Shown piece by piece: positions 37,928-49,857 of a stretch of DNA of 64,000 nt; position 1 is the first letter of the stretch; every line of letters starts with the position of its first letter. Below the pieces are notes generated by a model, which did not search any database, was not told the origin of the DNA, and was given only the letters and a program-made list of their open reading frames with translations. The DNA comes from Hansfordia pulvinata (taxonomy: Eukaryota > Ascomycota > Sordariomycetes > Xylariales): the NCBI GenBank assembly GCA_006538405.1, contig BJKQ01000002.1:2604001-2668000 (forward strand), written 5' to 3'. Both the position numbers and the translations under genes were made by a program.

Positions 37928-37970
<43 letters not shown>

Positions 37971-39621
37971 GGCAGCACCCCCCCTACCCGAGGACAAGGA
38001 CTCGAAGAAGAACCGGCTGGGGGCGCTGCCGCTGGAGCTGATCCAGATGGTGCTCTCGCACGCGGACGTGGAGACGCTGCCGTCGCTGGCGCTGAGCTGC
38101 CGGGCGTTCTACCGGTCCTTCAAGTCGGCCGAGGCGCTGATCCTGCGCTCCGTGCTGGCCCGGTCCTACGAGCCGGCCCTCGTCCCGCTGGCCCTGGCCC
38201 GCTACGCCGCCACCCTGGCCAACTGGAGGCTTCCGGGCTGGTCCCGGGCCCAGCAGCGCGCGGCCGTCGAGGCCTTTGCCTGCGAGTGGCTGGACGGTAG
38301 AGTAGGGACGGCGACGACGGCGACGGCGACGACGACGATACCCATATACAAGTTCCTCGACTTCCACGCCCTGCGCCAGATCGACCGCTTCCACCGCCAG
38401 GTCGCGACCTGGGCCGACCTGTACACCACGTGCGCCCTCGAGGCGTCGCCCCGCGCCCACCTCATGTGGCCCGCCACCGCGACCGAGCGCGCCCGCGTCC
38501 AGCGCGCCCTCTACGTCCTCGAGATAGTCCGCGAGGTCCTGCCGCTTCAGGGGCGACAGCAACAGGCCAACAGCAGCAGCAGCAGCGACAGCAGCAGCAG
38601 CGCCGCCGCCGCCGCCGACGACCGCGACGAGGCGTCCGCCTGGAGCCGCCTGTGGAGCCGCTTCGCGCCCTGGGAGAATGACCAGGTTCGCTGCGTCAGT
38701 TTGTTCCTGACGGGCATTATACATAGCAGTGAGTTTTATCTGAGTGGAAGAAAAAAAAAAGAAGAAAAAGGAAAGTAAAAAGGAAAAGAAAAGAAGCTGA
38801 CCGCGCGAAAAAAAAAAAAAATAACCCCCAGAAATGGAGAGGTACAAGCCCGACATGGACAAGCTACTGTCGGCCTCGTATCCGCCGCCCGCTGCCTCTT
38901 CTCCCTCTCTCTCTTCTTCTTCTTCTTCTTCTTCTTCTTCTTCTTCACCCTCCTTCCACCAGCTGTGCGCCGGCGTCTACTCGTGCTTCGGCCTGGGCGT
39001 GATGCGGTCGCTGCTCGACGACGCGTCGCGCGCCTCGCTCTTCTTCGCCATGCTGCGCATGCGCGCCGACTGGGCCGCCGCCCCGTACCGCGACTACCAC
39101 GCCCGCAGCGCCTTTGGCCTCGAGTGGCTCGCCCCCTACTGTTGCTCATCATCATCATCGTCATCGTCATCACCATCCTGCTGCTGCTGCCACTCGTCCT
39201 CGCCGACCCCGTCCTATTCTCCCTCCTCCTCCTCCCCTCCCCCTCCCCCTCCCCCTCCTCACCTCCCCCGTCGTCGTCATCACCACCCCCACAAGAACAA
39301 CAACAACAACAACAACAGCAGCAGCAGCAGCAGCAGCTACAGCTCCCCCTCGAGGTCCGCTCCGTCGAGGTGCGCCCCCTGCTCGAGCGCTTCCCCGAGC
39401 CCGAGCCGGGGGCCCAGGACGCCTGGTACTTCCGCCTCATCTCCTGGATCGTCGACGTCGACCCGTTCGAGCGCGACGACGGCGACGACGCCGCCTTCCC
39501 CAGCGAGGCCTGCTGGGACCGGCCCCGCCTCGAGGCCATCGTCGGCGCCGCCCTGCCCACCATGCCCCAGATGAGGGCCGCCACGCGGGGGAGGTGCATC
39601 AGCTCGTTCTGGCTGACGTGA
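37870..39621 (+). CDS. F-box domain protein with low-complexity inserts
   Basis: Exon 1 is 37870-38728, the intron 38729-38831 (103 nt, GTGAGT...CCCCCAG) and exon 2 38832-39621. The ATG at 37870 is the only Met in the open frame before the domain. After a poly-Thr/Ala N-terminus comes an F-box at about residues 49-90: LGALPLELIQMVLSHADVET, then LPSLALSCRAFYRSFKS. F-box proteins usually bind Skp1 and bring substrates to SCF ubiquitin ligases. The rest is helical and typical of fungal F-box proteins with no named C-terminal domain; Ser, Pro, Asn and Gln tracts come from TTC, TCA, CCT, CAA and CAG repeats. Exon 2 begins in one frame and ends in another (EVRSVEVRPLLERF to the stop at 39619-39621). 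None of the GT-AG pairs I tested between 39140 and 39330 repairs this, so one base is probably missing in the repeats. The protein would be about 549 residues. It follows the BTB gene in the same orientation. Confidence 0.8.
39140..39330 (+). other. Apparent one-base frameshift in F-box exon 2, within microsatellites
   Basis: The frame entering (ARSAFGLEWLAPY) and the frame leaving (QLPLEVRSVEVRP) differ by one missing base. Between them lie TCA, CTG, CCT, CCCCCT, CAA and CAG repeats. Introns between the GT and AG sites I checked here either leave the wrong phase or create a stop. The exact position cannot be fixed by eye. Confidence 0.6.
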
Positions 39622-40018
39622 GAAGGCTTTCCTCTCTCTACAGTCTATCTACATATTAAAGACATTGTACGCACTATTAATCTAAACAAACAAACAAACA
39701 CAACAACACGACGAGTTGGTTGGTTTGGTTTGTTATTTGGTAATGACAATAATAACTAGCATAGTCAGTTATGAGAAAAGAGTACTCGTATAATGTCTCT
39801 CTCGGTGTCCTGCTCTGAGCGTATAAGAGCTTATTAGCCAGACACCCCCCACCTCCCCCCCCTTCAACCCACTATTTGGGAAACAGTAGAGCCAGAAGAA
39901 GGGGAGAGAGAGAGAGAGAGAGAGAGACAGAAAGAGGGGCGAAAGCGGCGGAATTCTCGTTGCTGCCGCTCAGGGGGATGGGGGGTGGGCGTCCCCTTTT
40001 CCAGCTGTCATGTTCAAA

Positions 40019-40037
40019 CCCCCCCCCCCCCCCCCCC
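40019..40037 (+). repeat. Poly-C run of 19
   Basis: Nineteen consecutive C in intergenic DNA. Another run of 14 C follows at 40215-40228 and 16 G at 40478-40493. Confidence 0.9.
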
Positions 40038-40511
40038 GGGCTTCCCTGTCAAGGACGACAACCCGCCTCCCCGGTTCCTGACACTCCCTTCTGCAGCAGG
40101 CTGTCGACCCTGCAAGCCGAGCCCAACGCCCTAATAACTGCTTGATCGGCGCGAATACTTGAGAGCGGCAGCAGCTTGCGGGACCGCCCCTGACGAACTC
40201 CGTAACCGCCCATTCCCCCCCCCCCCCCTCGCCGGGCGGGCGGAGATCAAGCCCCAGGACCCGAGCCGTCTGGTACGAGCGCGCGATCTTGTCCAGGTCG
40301 TATATCGACCTATAGCTTGTACTGCGTGGTACAGTGTCCACCCGCCGGGACTCGACCAGCTCTCCGCCCCGCTCCGCCCTCTTTAGGGGGATGGGAGGGA
40401 GGGTCCCTGTGTCGACGCGGGCCGCCACCGACTCGAGTAAAGAATGGATCTCGCTGGGGCGTCAATGTGGGGAGGGAGGGGGGGGGGGGGGGGAGGGCAG
40501 CGGACTGAAAA

Positions 40512-40965
40512 GCGGGAAGCGGGAGGCGGGAGGCGGGAAGCGGCCGGCTGGGGATCTTCAAAGGGGGCGTTTTGCTCCAGAGCACGCGGAGAGATCTCGA
40601 TGGGTCCGTTAGCTACGAGTGCTCATCCAGAGACGGCCAGGGGTCGGGGCCCCGGGTGGAAGGGGGGGTAGGGGGGGGGGTCATGTCAGTGACAGCATCT
40701 ACGAGTAGGTACTACAACAAGACAACTGACTGCCTGGATTTGGCTCTGGCTCTGGTTCCCCTCACCATCGCCATGTTTGGTCATGACCAAAGACCAAAAT
40801 CCGCGGGCTCTCCTGGTCTCTCTGACTGGCCGCCGGGGGGTGAAGGGTGAAGGGTGAAGGGTGAAGGGGGAAGGGGGAAGGGGGGCGTGTCATGTCCGTA
40901 AAAGCCGAGGACGGGGGCTTCGCCGCAGACCAAACCGCTCGCCCGCCTCCCGCCTCCCGCCTCCC
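40512..40965. repeat. Inverted pair of GGGAGGC-type repeats
   Basis: Positions 40512-40543 carry repeated GCGGGAGGC-like units on the plus strand; 40942-40965 carry CCGCCTCCC units. About 17 bp match perfectly as inverted repeats some 400 bp apart. Either arm has enough closely spaced GGG triplets to form a G-quadruplex on its G-rich strand. Confidence 0.6.
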
Positions 40966-42642
40966 TACCACACATCAAAGACCAAAAGTGACCCTCTTCT
41001 TCAGCGTTGGGAGCAAGCAACAAGTCGGTCAACACGCACCCCCCCCCCCCCTGCTGCTGCTGCTGCTGCTGCTGTTGCTGCCTCTTTCTTTCTCCAGTTG
41101 GTTGGCGCCGTCCATGTCGATCCCGCTCCCGGTCCCTCTGATCGCGTACATTAGCTGCCGCCGCACCCCCTCGCCTTGCGTGCTTGCTTCTACTAAGCTG
41201 CCGTCCCAAGGAAAGTCTAGAACCGTTTTCGTCAGCAACGTTGGAAAAGTCAGGCCAATGATGGTACGCGCCGCAGATGCAGAAGAGGGGGGGGGGGGTG
41301 TCCCACACTTTGGCCGCAAAGCCCGCAACGGTTGCGCATCATCCGGTCCCCTCTGCGTCTGTGTCCGCTAGTTGATACTCGTAATAAGTTGGATGCGCGG
41401 GTGTGTCCGCGCCCCGCATACTCCCGCTTCTTCTTCTTCACAGTGACGGGATGAGAGAGAAAGGAAGGAGGGAGAGACAGAAAGGCGGTCCCGGTCCCGC
41501 CCAAGTCCCACCGAACGGCGACTACCCGCGGCCAAGCCCCCCCCCCCCCCTTCTACAGCTACTCGTACATAATTAGTAGGCCAAGGGTGGGTCAGCGGCC
41601 TCGGTGCGGTCCGGCGGACGTTATGGAGAACCACAAGGGGGGGTTTCGATTTTTCTCCCCCTTCTTTTTCTTTCACTTTTCCCAGCCACGGAGACAACTG
41701 GTCAGCCTTTTTATACAACTCGTCACCTCGTGTCTGCTCCTCCTCCTTTCACACAACCCCCCCCCCCCCACCTCTGCACCCCCTGATTTTTTTTCTAACT
41801 CTGGTGGAAAATCTACGGCGCCGCTTATATGCAGCAAAGCCCGCCGGCCGGCTTCTCTAGAGTCTAACGATAACAACGGTGGGCCAGGGTATGTCCCTAA
41901 TGTCTTGAGTAGTGGTGGTAGCAGCGTCTAAGTCAGCAGTAGTAGTAGTAGTAGTAGTAGCAGCAGCAGCAGCGTCTAAGTCAATCGCAGCAGTATCGCA
42001 GTCGAGCTGGGAGGGGTAAAAATCACTCACGGGTGACGAAAGACCACTTTCCACTTACCCTCCCCGAAGACGACATCGCGAGCTCGAGGAAGACTTCATC
42101 GTAACGAAGGAGCACCTCGCAGGCACGCAACCTCCGTCGCAATTCGCGATTCCCTCGCCACTCTCGGTGAGTCTAGTAGTTTGTTGGAAACAGGGGAGAC
42201 GGACCCAGGCTGCTAAACTCTCGACCCAGTCCAGGCAGGACTCTTGCGGGGGGAAAAAAAAAAAAAAACCCCGGCGGGCACTCCCGCCGGCCGGCATCAG
42301 AGGTGCAGTACTGCCTTGTCCCACAAGGAGGCCTCCTTCGCGGGCCGCCGCCTCGATCGTACTTGTCCAACCACGTGTTCGAGGAGGATGACATCCACGT
42401 CAAAGGGGAGGAGGGGGGGTTTCCGTCGGTTTCTGGCCGGTGGTGAGGTCGCCGATGCGGTGGGGTTCTTTTTTTCCCGTGAACGCCGACGTCCCTACAA
42501 ACAACAACAGACCCGGGTCGACCAGGAGGGTCCCCGCGAATCTACTGCAGAGACAATGTGGCTATTCCCACAAGAGGAGATACTCGCGAGTCCAAGTCAC
42601 GGTGGCGAGCCATGATACAAAAATGAGGGCGGGGAAGGGGGA

Positions 42643-42776
42643 GGGGGGGGGGGGGGGGGGACTTTTCCAAAGCCGTCACGCTGCATGGGGACGCGTGACA
42701 GCCTCTCTCCCCACTCCAGGATTTCGACATGCCATTCGCTCTCAAGCTCTCCAGGGGGGGGGGGGGGGGGGGGGGG
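42643..42776 (+). repeat. Two poly-G runs (18 and 23)
   Basis: Positions 42643-42660 are 18 consecutive G and 42754-42776 are 23 consecutive G, about 95 bp apart in intergenic DNA. Confidence 0.9.
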
Positions 42777-45700
42777 ATAAAATCACACCGCGGCAGCCGG
42801 ACTGTTCCGCGCTGCAGTCTCTACCCTCAACAGGCGATCAGGTGCCAGGGGGCGGGATCCCGAGCTTACCGGACAGAGTCAGCATGCATAGAGAGAGACA
42901 GCAGGCGGCCTCACTGATACGGCCTCACAAGCGATGTATGTGTGTGGAAAGTGTTCTCAGACGCAGGGCTCACCACGTCTGAGCGACAGGTGGTCGAAGC
43001 CCCTCTCCCCTCCCCTTCACCTCTTCTCCGAGGGAGCCGGGCTTGCCGAGTGGGGGGAGAGAAAAAAAAGGAAGAGAAAAAGGCAAAGGGGGCGAGCAGA
43101 GAACAGAGCAGAGACAGACGGTGACGGGCCCTGTCTGCCCTGCAGATGCCACGGCCCGTTCTGACGGTTACCGCCAGCGGGGGACTCTTCGGGCTCGGTT
43201 TTCTCGGCTTCGTCGTCTGAGTGAGTGAGGAACACGTCCCGTGACACTGTTATTCAACTCCGTATAAGGCATGCAGCTCACCAATGGTCCACAAGGGTTG
43301 AGCATCGTGAACCGATCTGGGAGAAATGTTCAGGAATGAAGACACGCGGGGGGGGGATAACACCAGCGGGCACGGGGCCTGGCGGATGACAACAGGGCCA
43401 GCCCCTGCCATTTCTTGATCCACACGCGCCATTCGAGATTTTCACCCCGATTACTGTGCACAGCGGCTGCCGGGGCTGGCGTTTTTTTCTTGTATGGAAG
43501 ACCGGAAGAATCGTGGGCAAAGCGGTGACAAAGGGGTGACTGCAAGCCCCAAAAGCCAGGGCCCTGAATTGGAAAAAGAGACTGCACCGATCGCACCGCG
43601 GTGCTCCCGATGTCTTCGGGGAAGCAGACAGAAAACACGGGCACCTTTTCATGGCCCTCCATCATCCAGGAGACAGCAGAGATGCAATCTGAACGTGGGA
43701 GGTGCTCGGTAGAGGCTCGAGTCGCGCGCGCTATACGGATCCATCGTATCGTGGTGCGGGCTGTCCGCAGAGTCGGGACTCGCCGCCTCGGAACAACTGA
43801 ATCGTGCCCCTCTCGGAGATTTTCGGTAGCGCAAGGTAGCGAGCGTCGCGAGGAACAAGGTTTGCGGGCCCAGACGACGCTGGCTATTGTACGCAGCGCT
43901 TGGGGGAAAAAAGAGGAGAATGCTACCTGATAAAAGGCTAGATGGAAGTCTGGTGAGGACCTAACAAGTTTAGTTGGCACCGACGAAGCGTGTCGCGGGC
44001 GCTCGCGAAGGATCTAGCGGCCAAACTCTACCAAGGCCGCGGGCCACGACAGACCCTTCCAGACACTTTAGACACTTTAGCACCAAGAGAGATCTTCACG
44101 TCTTGGGATTCATCCAGAGCCGCGAGAACGCCCGTTGGCCTTTCGGGTCTCGATGACGACCAAAAGTCAAGTATGTTGGCGTTCAGGGACAGACCGGGAC
44201 CCCCCGCCTCCTGGGAACTAGTGTCGAAGAGCAACCCGACTTCCAAGCAGAGGTGGCGTGAAGAAATAGGGTTTCACCCCCTTGAGTCACATATCGTCCA
44301 TTCCCGAAAGTGCCGTGGTCGATAGTGTAATCAAGGGACAGAGTTTGGCGAAACCCTGCTTGCTCCATTTTCCGATCCAGACAGATTAGTACATTGCTGT
44401 CGTTCCCATCCAACAACGTGGCACGCGTCCAAGCCTGACACTACTTTTGTCCCTGTCTTGAAGCGATCCTCGGGGCAGAAGAAGCCTTGTGTTCCTGGCA
44501 GACTGGAGAAGGTCACTGAACATTTGATGATAACCTGACTCCCCGATGACGATGGTACGATCTTGTGCATATCGTGCCTCGATCACTTACTATGCTGTAC
44601 GCCATTTACGCCCAGGGAATCGGGATCAAAAGGCCCTGAGGATAGAGAAAAGGATTGTCGAAAAGGGGCACAAAAGAAGAAGATACCTAGCGCATACAGC
44701 ATCCTCGGGAGTCGGATGACATCAAGACGTCTGACACAACGGGACAGGCCATGCAACTCACTCCCTTTCTTCATTTCCTGTAGATTTCCCGTGGGCAAGT
44801 ATGGTGGTCTTGATTTTAGTATGCACTCATTGGGTCAATGTCGTAATCACCCACAGCTACTCGGGGCTCAACACTGACCATCACTCCTCAACAATAACCC
44901 GTATCCAATTCTGAGAGAGGACGAGCTTGCTCACGGCTGCTCGCCCAGCCTGGCCCAGGCCCTGCCGGACTGTCGTATGCGGATCACGATGGGGCGTTTG
45001 ACGGACAGAGCACTGGCTTCCACACGTCGACCCCCCCCAAATCTAGGGCCCAGATAGGGGAAACTCCAGATGATGGCGCCAGATAGACGCCGTATCCATA
45101 ACCCAGTACTCGCAAAAGACCATTATCCCTAGCAAACCGAACTGCGGCCGTCGTTTGCCAGCCCGACAAAGATGCAGCGCAGTGTCCTGCAGCCAAATTG
45201 GTGATTAATTTTAATATGGAGCGCCGCGATTAGAGGGCGCCCCCACAAAACCCGCGCCAGGAGAGAGCGGCGGCGCATAGAGCAGCAAACGCTTGAATGC
45301 GCACGGTTCACGGCGCGGAAATCGCTCTTTGACAAAGTCGTCTGTTTGAGAAACATCAAATGCATCCTCTCAATTTACGAGATGGACTTGCAAAGACCGA
45401 GACGCCCCCCGCGTCTCGAGCAGATGTGGCTCGTCGTCGAAGAAAGCTGCGGAAACGGGACCGATGGATGCCCAGGTCATTCGTCGAACGTCGCAGGCCA
45501 TCCGTCGAACGTCACGGACCAGCAATCCGGAACGTGCCGCTGGGCGTGCGCGCCCGCTGAGGACGTCTGGTGTATGCGGCTCCCGGGCTGGTGGCACAGA
45601 GGTCGTCGCGGCTCGTGGGAGAGAGGCGGCAGCAACGGCAGGCTCTCTCGCCGCCGGCGGGGGCGCATGAGGTGGGATGCGGGCGAGCTGACCGATCCCC

Positions 45701-46165
45701 AGCGACGAGGCGCCCACCAGCGCTATTCTCGTCGCTCGTCGTTTCGGGTGTATGAGTCGCGAGGCGCCACAGGCGCCTCTGGCCGGCGCCGACAAGGGCG
45801 TCCCCGGCCCCAATTAGCGCCCATATCCATTAGCTCTCTGGTCAGCCATGGGTCTGACTACCGAGACCCGCTACCCTCCTCTTGATGGCTATCGGGGTGC
45901 AGGCATCAGACGATGCTTCTGCCAAAGTATATTGGGGGGTATTAGACCCCGGGCGGCAGTCATGCGGAGAGATCGCGGGCCTGGACAGACGCCCCGACTT
46001 CATCTGCCCTCCCCCCCCAAGCGCATTGCCTGGGCAGGTAGCCGAACCCCGTTCATCACGAGTGCGAAAGTCGTTCAACACACACGCCCGACCCCGCCGC
46101 CGCCGCTCAGGGACGAGAGACGGGAATGCGCCGCTTCCTCCTCGACTCATGAGCCGCCACCGACC

Positions 46166-47607
46166 ATGTTTGCCGGCTTCCCTAGGAGTGTGATTGTCGA
46201 GGTGGCAAAGCTCATCAACGGGCTCCTGTTCATCATCGAGGACGAGCCGCCGGGGTACAGGGCCTTCACGGGCGACCTCGAGCTGGCCCAAGAGGTCTTC
46301 ACGCAGCTCGAGTCCCTGCTCGAGACGGGCGGTGATGGACGACGTCTTGGGCACCCGGAGACGCTGCCAAATGCGGATCAGAAGACCCTGCACAGCGTCT
46401 TCGGGGACATGCGCGACGGCCTGCTGGAACTCGAGGCCCAGCTCAACGAACTGTCGACGGGCTGCGTCAGCGGAGCGTCGCGAGAGGCTTCGGAGCCGCA
46501 GACCGCCCAACGCCGCGAGGCCCTCCGCAAGAGACTTCAGTTCCACATGAGCTGCTCCCAGCTCATCGTCGAGAACCTGAGTCTGGTGCAGGGCGCCAAC
46601 CTGGACCGGACGCTCGCCATGATCCGCGAGGCGCAGGCCGAGCAGAAGCAAGAAGACGCAGGCCCGGGCCACTGCAGCGCCGCCCCCAGGGAGAACCGCC
46701 AGACGTACGAGGAGAGCCTGGGCAAGTTCGCCTCGCGATACATCGCCAACACGGGCGGCGACCGGGTGATTGACGGCATCTCCCGGGCGGGCAGCAAAGC
46801 CTCCACCACCCGGTCGCGCGCAGGGCTGATTGACCGGTGGCGGCGCGACGTCCACGACCACGCACGGCGCGTGTCTGCCGAGGACGGCCATGCGCCCAAC
46901 AGACCGCCGACCGCGCGAACAAGGTCCCACTGGCACAGACGCGGGCGCCCGAGCGACGGCCAGTACCTCTCCTATTCCGATCAGGTCAAGAAGCTCGCCG
47001 TCAGCCGCCGGGGAGCAGGGCAGACCAGCCTGTCTAGCACGCCACAACCATCGCTGGCCTTCTGCTGGTGGGTTCTGACGGCGGGGGCGTGCTGGATCGT
47101 GTCGGTATGCCTGGACATTGGGGCGCTGGCTCAACTGCAAGAGCAAGCCGGGGACGAGCCCGGGAGCGAGGGTGCGTTTGCGGTTCGAGTCGTCATGTAA
47201 GTGTCTGCCTGCCTGCCTGCCTGCCTGCCTTCCCGCCGTTCTTCTTCGAGGCGCAGGGGATCTCGCGACGACGGACGGCAAAAGAGACTGACCCGAGATG
47301 GCGACCAGGCCATTGGTGCTGCTCACAGCAGGCCCGCTGGGGTTCTTGGCCTTTGAAGCCTCGCACCAGCTCAAGCCGGCCCTGCGCGACAGCCCGGCAA
47401 AGGACACCGGGGGCCACCGGCATCGATTCTTCGGCGCGTGTCTGGTCTACAGCGTCACGGCGGCCCTCTTCGGGGTGCCGGCCGTCATTGTCGGGGCGTG
47501 GAACCCGGCGCATCCCGGCAACACGCTCGTCCTGAGCGCAGGCGCATTCCTGCTGATTTCGGCGTAAGTGGCACCGCTCTGTGGCTTTTTTTCTTTCTTT
47601 CTTTCTT

Positions 47608-47656
<49 letters not shown>

Positions 47657-47807
47657 GTGTCCCTCCCATCCTTTGCTGACCGGCGCAACTCACTTTTGCA
47701 GACTCTGTACCATTGGGGCCATCAGAGGATCGCCGGACCACTTGGCGCTGGGGCGCCCAAGTCGGAAGCCTCTAGTGGACGGCGGCCAAGGTCGGTCGCC
47801 CTGCTGA
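46166..47807 (+). CDS. Hypothetical protein: helical N-terminus, C-terminal membrane segments
   Basis: Three exons: 46166-47196, 47309-47563 and 47702-47807. The introns are 112 nt (GTAAGT...GACCAG) and 138 nt (GTAAGT...TTTGCAG) and keep frame, giving 463 residues. The open frame extends upstream of 46166, but that part is proline/arginine-rich and looks like 5' UTR, so MFAGFPRSV is taken as the start. Residues 1-160 form likely amphipathic helices (VEVAKLINGLLFIIEDEPPG, then ELAQEVFTQLESLLE). The placement of these resembles the N-terminal helical domain of fungal STAND/NLR-type proteins, but only loosely. Residues 160-290 are basic and probably disordered. Hydrophobic segments follow at about 297-322, 345-362, 385-410 and 416-437, so the protein is probably anchored by three or four membrane passes. 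There is no NTPase domain. Both introns contain microsatellites (CCTG units; CTTT then CT). Function not recognised. Confidence 0.7.
47592..47651 (+). repeat. CT microsatellite inside an intron
   Basis: A CTTT run passes into about 20 CT units within the second intron of the 463-residue protein gene. It forms an unusually long pyrimidine tract ahead of the TTTTGCAG acceptor. Confidence 0.85.
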
Positions 47808-48694
47808 TGGACACGGACGGACAGGTTTGATTTCGGACCACAGGCGGCGTTGAGGCACAATGGATGCTGGGCACTGGCTCGACGCCTATTGATACCGGAT
47901 ATAACTGAATAAATCCTTCATCGTCAAGAAACGTCGACTGGGGTTCCGACTGCATGGCGCCCCTCTTCGGGGCTCTTTCTTCGGCTAGCCCATGCTGCTC
48001 AAGGGTGAGGCCGTCGGGACCCGTGCGCTGCTGGTTGTCTGTCTGTCTCTGAAGCTGTATCGGCCGGACGGTACCAGCCGATGAAGCCGCTGGTGGAAAC
48101 ATCGATGAAGCGCGGCGTCTGTCCAAGTTCGTGCTTGTCTGCGGTTCGCTGTCGAGAGGCGGGATGACAAGGACGTGGACGAGAGAACGCATTACGAGTA
48201 CGCTGCCTCCATACATGTACATGTAGATAATGACACTGGTGAGTGGATGTAGTCCTCACAGGTACGGGCACGCATCTAATAAGGCACGAGTACGTACTTG
48301 TTCGTACCTCTCCGTAGAACAGCCCTGGAAGACTTCCAGCAAGCGGCGCCCACCTACGGAGACAGCCACCACTACAGCCCACCTCCAACAGCCCACCTTC
48401 AGTTCAGGGCTCTCCGGGCCCGCCTCCCGCCCCACCGACAGCATTTCTAAGCCGAGTCCCGAATCCGGAGCTTCACCTCGCCTCGCCTCGCCATCTCGGC
48501 TTCCAGGCTGTCTTGCCGCTCTTCTTCTCCCACCCACCGATTCCTCACCTCACTCCTCGCGCGGCCCTGCTCACACTCCACTGCGACTTTCTTTTCCCTG
48601 TAAAGGCTTCAGGCTCGCTCGCCAAACCTCCCCCAGCCCGCCTGCCGGTTCCACCCGCACAAGACACGGAACTGCACACACACACCTACACACA
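47808..48694. promoter_or_regulatory. Upstream region of the cysteine synthase gene
   Basis: This 887-bp interval holds the 3' end of the upstream gene and the promoter/5' UTR of cysteine synthase. Visible elements are a TACGAGTA copy near 48193, another ACGAGTAC copy near 48287 and a CA-rich leader (CACACACACCTACACACA) just before the ATG. No individual factor site can be named with confidence. Confidence 0.4.
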
Positions 48695-49857
48695 ATGACG
48701 GTCCTACGGCAGAGTGTGCGCCAATTCGCCACGACGGCCCGCCGCGCCGCCGGGTCCGCCGCCGCCAAGCCGGCCGCCGAGCCCAGCGTCCACCTGCTGG
48801 GGGTGTCGAGGGCGCAGGGCGTGTCGCGGGGCCTGACGGGCGCCATCGGCAACACGCCCCTCATCCGCCTCAACAAGATCTCGGAGCAGACGCAGTGCGA
48901 GGTGCTGGGCAAGGCCGAGTTCATGAACCCGGGCGGCTCGGTCAAGGACCGGGCCGCGCAGTACGTCGTGCTCGACGCCGAGGAGCGCGGCCAGCTGCGG
49001 CCGGGGGGCACCGTCGTCGAGGGCACCGCCGGCAACACGGGCATCGGCCTCGCCCACGTCTGCCGCTCCAAGGGCTACCGCCTCGTCATCTACATGCCCA
49101 ACACCCAGTCCCAGGGCAAGATCGACCTGCTGCGCCTGCTGGGCGCCGAGGTCCACCCCGTCCCCGCCGTCGCCTTCGACAACCCGGACAACTACAACCA
49201 CCAGGCCCGCCGCCACGCCGAAGCGCTCGTCCGCGAGCGCGGCGAGGGGGCCGCCGTCTGGACCAACCAGTTCGACAACACGGCCAACCGCCGCGCCCAC
49301 ATCGAGACCACCGGCCCCGAGATCTGGGCCCAGACCGCGGCCGCGTCGACGCCTTCACCTGCGCCACCGGCACCGCCGGCACCCTGGCCGGCGTCACCCG
49401 CTACCTCAAGGACGCCTCGGCCGGCCGCGTCCAGAGCTGGCTCGCCGACCCTCCCGGCTCCGTCCTGCACTCCTACTTCAGCTCCGGCGGCAAGCTGACC
49501 GAGCGCACCGGCAGCAGCATCACCGAGGGCATCGGCCAGGGCCGCATCACCGACAACCTCGCCCCCGACGTCGCCCTCGTCGACGCCAGCCTCAGCGTCC
49601 CCGACGAGCGCAGCATCGAGATGGTCTACCGCTGCCTCGACGAGGAGGGCCTCTACCTCGGCGCCAGCAGCGCCCTCAACGTCGCCGCCGCCGACGAGGT
49701 CGCCCGCCGCCTCGGCCCCGGCCACACCGTCGTCACCATCCTGTGCGACGGCGCCTACCGCTACGCCGACCGCCTCTTCTCCCGCAAGTGGCTCGAGAGC
49801 AAGGGCCTGCTCGGCGCCATCCCCAAGGGCCTCGAGAAGTACATTGTCCTGGAGTAG
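48695..49857 (+). CDS. Mitochondrial cysteine synthase (O-acetylserine sulfhydrylase family)
   Basis: A PLP enzyme expected to make L-cysteine from O-acetylserine and sulfide. The start ATG at 48695 (CACAATGACG) gives an Arg/Ala/Ser-rich N-terminus ([20 protein letters not shown]), a likely mitochondrial presequence. The family motifs follow: [11 protein letters not shown] (about 49-59), the PLP lysine in [13 protein letters not shown] (Lys84), the substrate loop GTAGNTGIG (110-118), IYMPNTQSQ (132-140) and [14 protein letters not shown]. Further on are the phosphate-binding TGTAGT and [10 protein letters not shown], and the end is LEKYIVLE. This pattern matches the fungal branch often called cysteine synthase 2. 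No intron is needed. The frame breaks once, at about 49341-49352: frame 1 ends at PEIWAQT and frame 2 resumes at [11 protein letters not shown], with one base missing in a GC-rich ACCGCGGCCGCG context. With that base the protein is about 387 residues, the normal family length. Confidence 0.93.
49338..49356 (+). other. Apparent one-base frameshift in cysteine synthase
   Basis: Upstream the frame ends in the conserved GPEIWAQT; the conserved continuation [11 protein letters not shown] is one frame over. In relatives a Gly-Gly pair sits between them, and here ACCGCGGCC is one base short of encoding it. Because both flanks are fully conserved, a sequencing deletion is the simplest reading. Confidence 0.85.

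Larger units (their letters stand above)
39622..46165. other. Intergenic with poly-C/poly-G runs and G-rich repeats
   Basis: No gene is supported over 6.5 kb. Runs of 12 or more C or G lie at about 40019, 40215, 40478, 41039, 41287, 41537, 41757, 42643 and 42754, the densest cluster in the window. A GGGAGGC repeat (40512-40543) and its complement (40942-40965) form an inverted pair, with GGGTGAA units at 40848-40872 between them. An AGT/AGC repeat is at 41935-41976. Open frames at 43990-44325 and 45346-45885 show no domain. The last 300 bp are probably the promoter/5' UTR of the next gene. Confidence 0.55.

Noticed and set aside
45346..45885. 179-codon open frame on the plus strand upstream of the 463-residue protein gene
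   Set aside because: Arg/Gly-rich with a competing 147-codon minus-strand frame; includes a short CGTCGAACGTC repeat; no domain.
45848..46165. Upstream extension of the 463-residue protein
   Set aside because: Open in frame, but proline/arginine-rich without coding character; MFAGFPRSV at 46166 is the better start.
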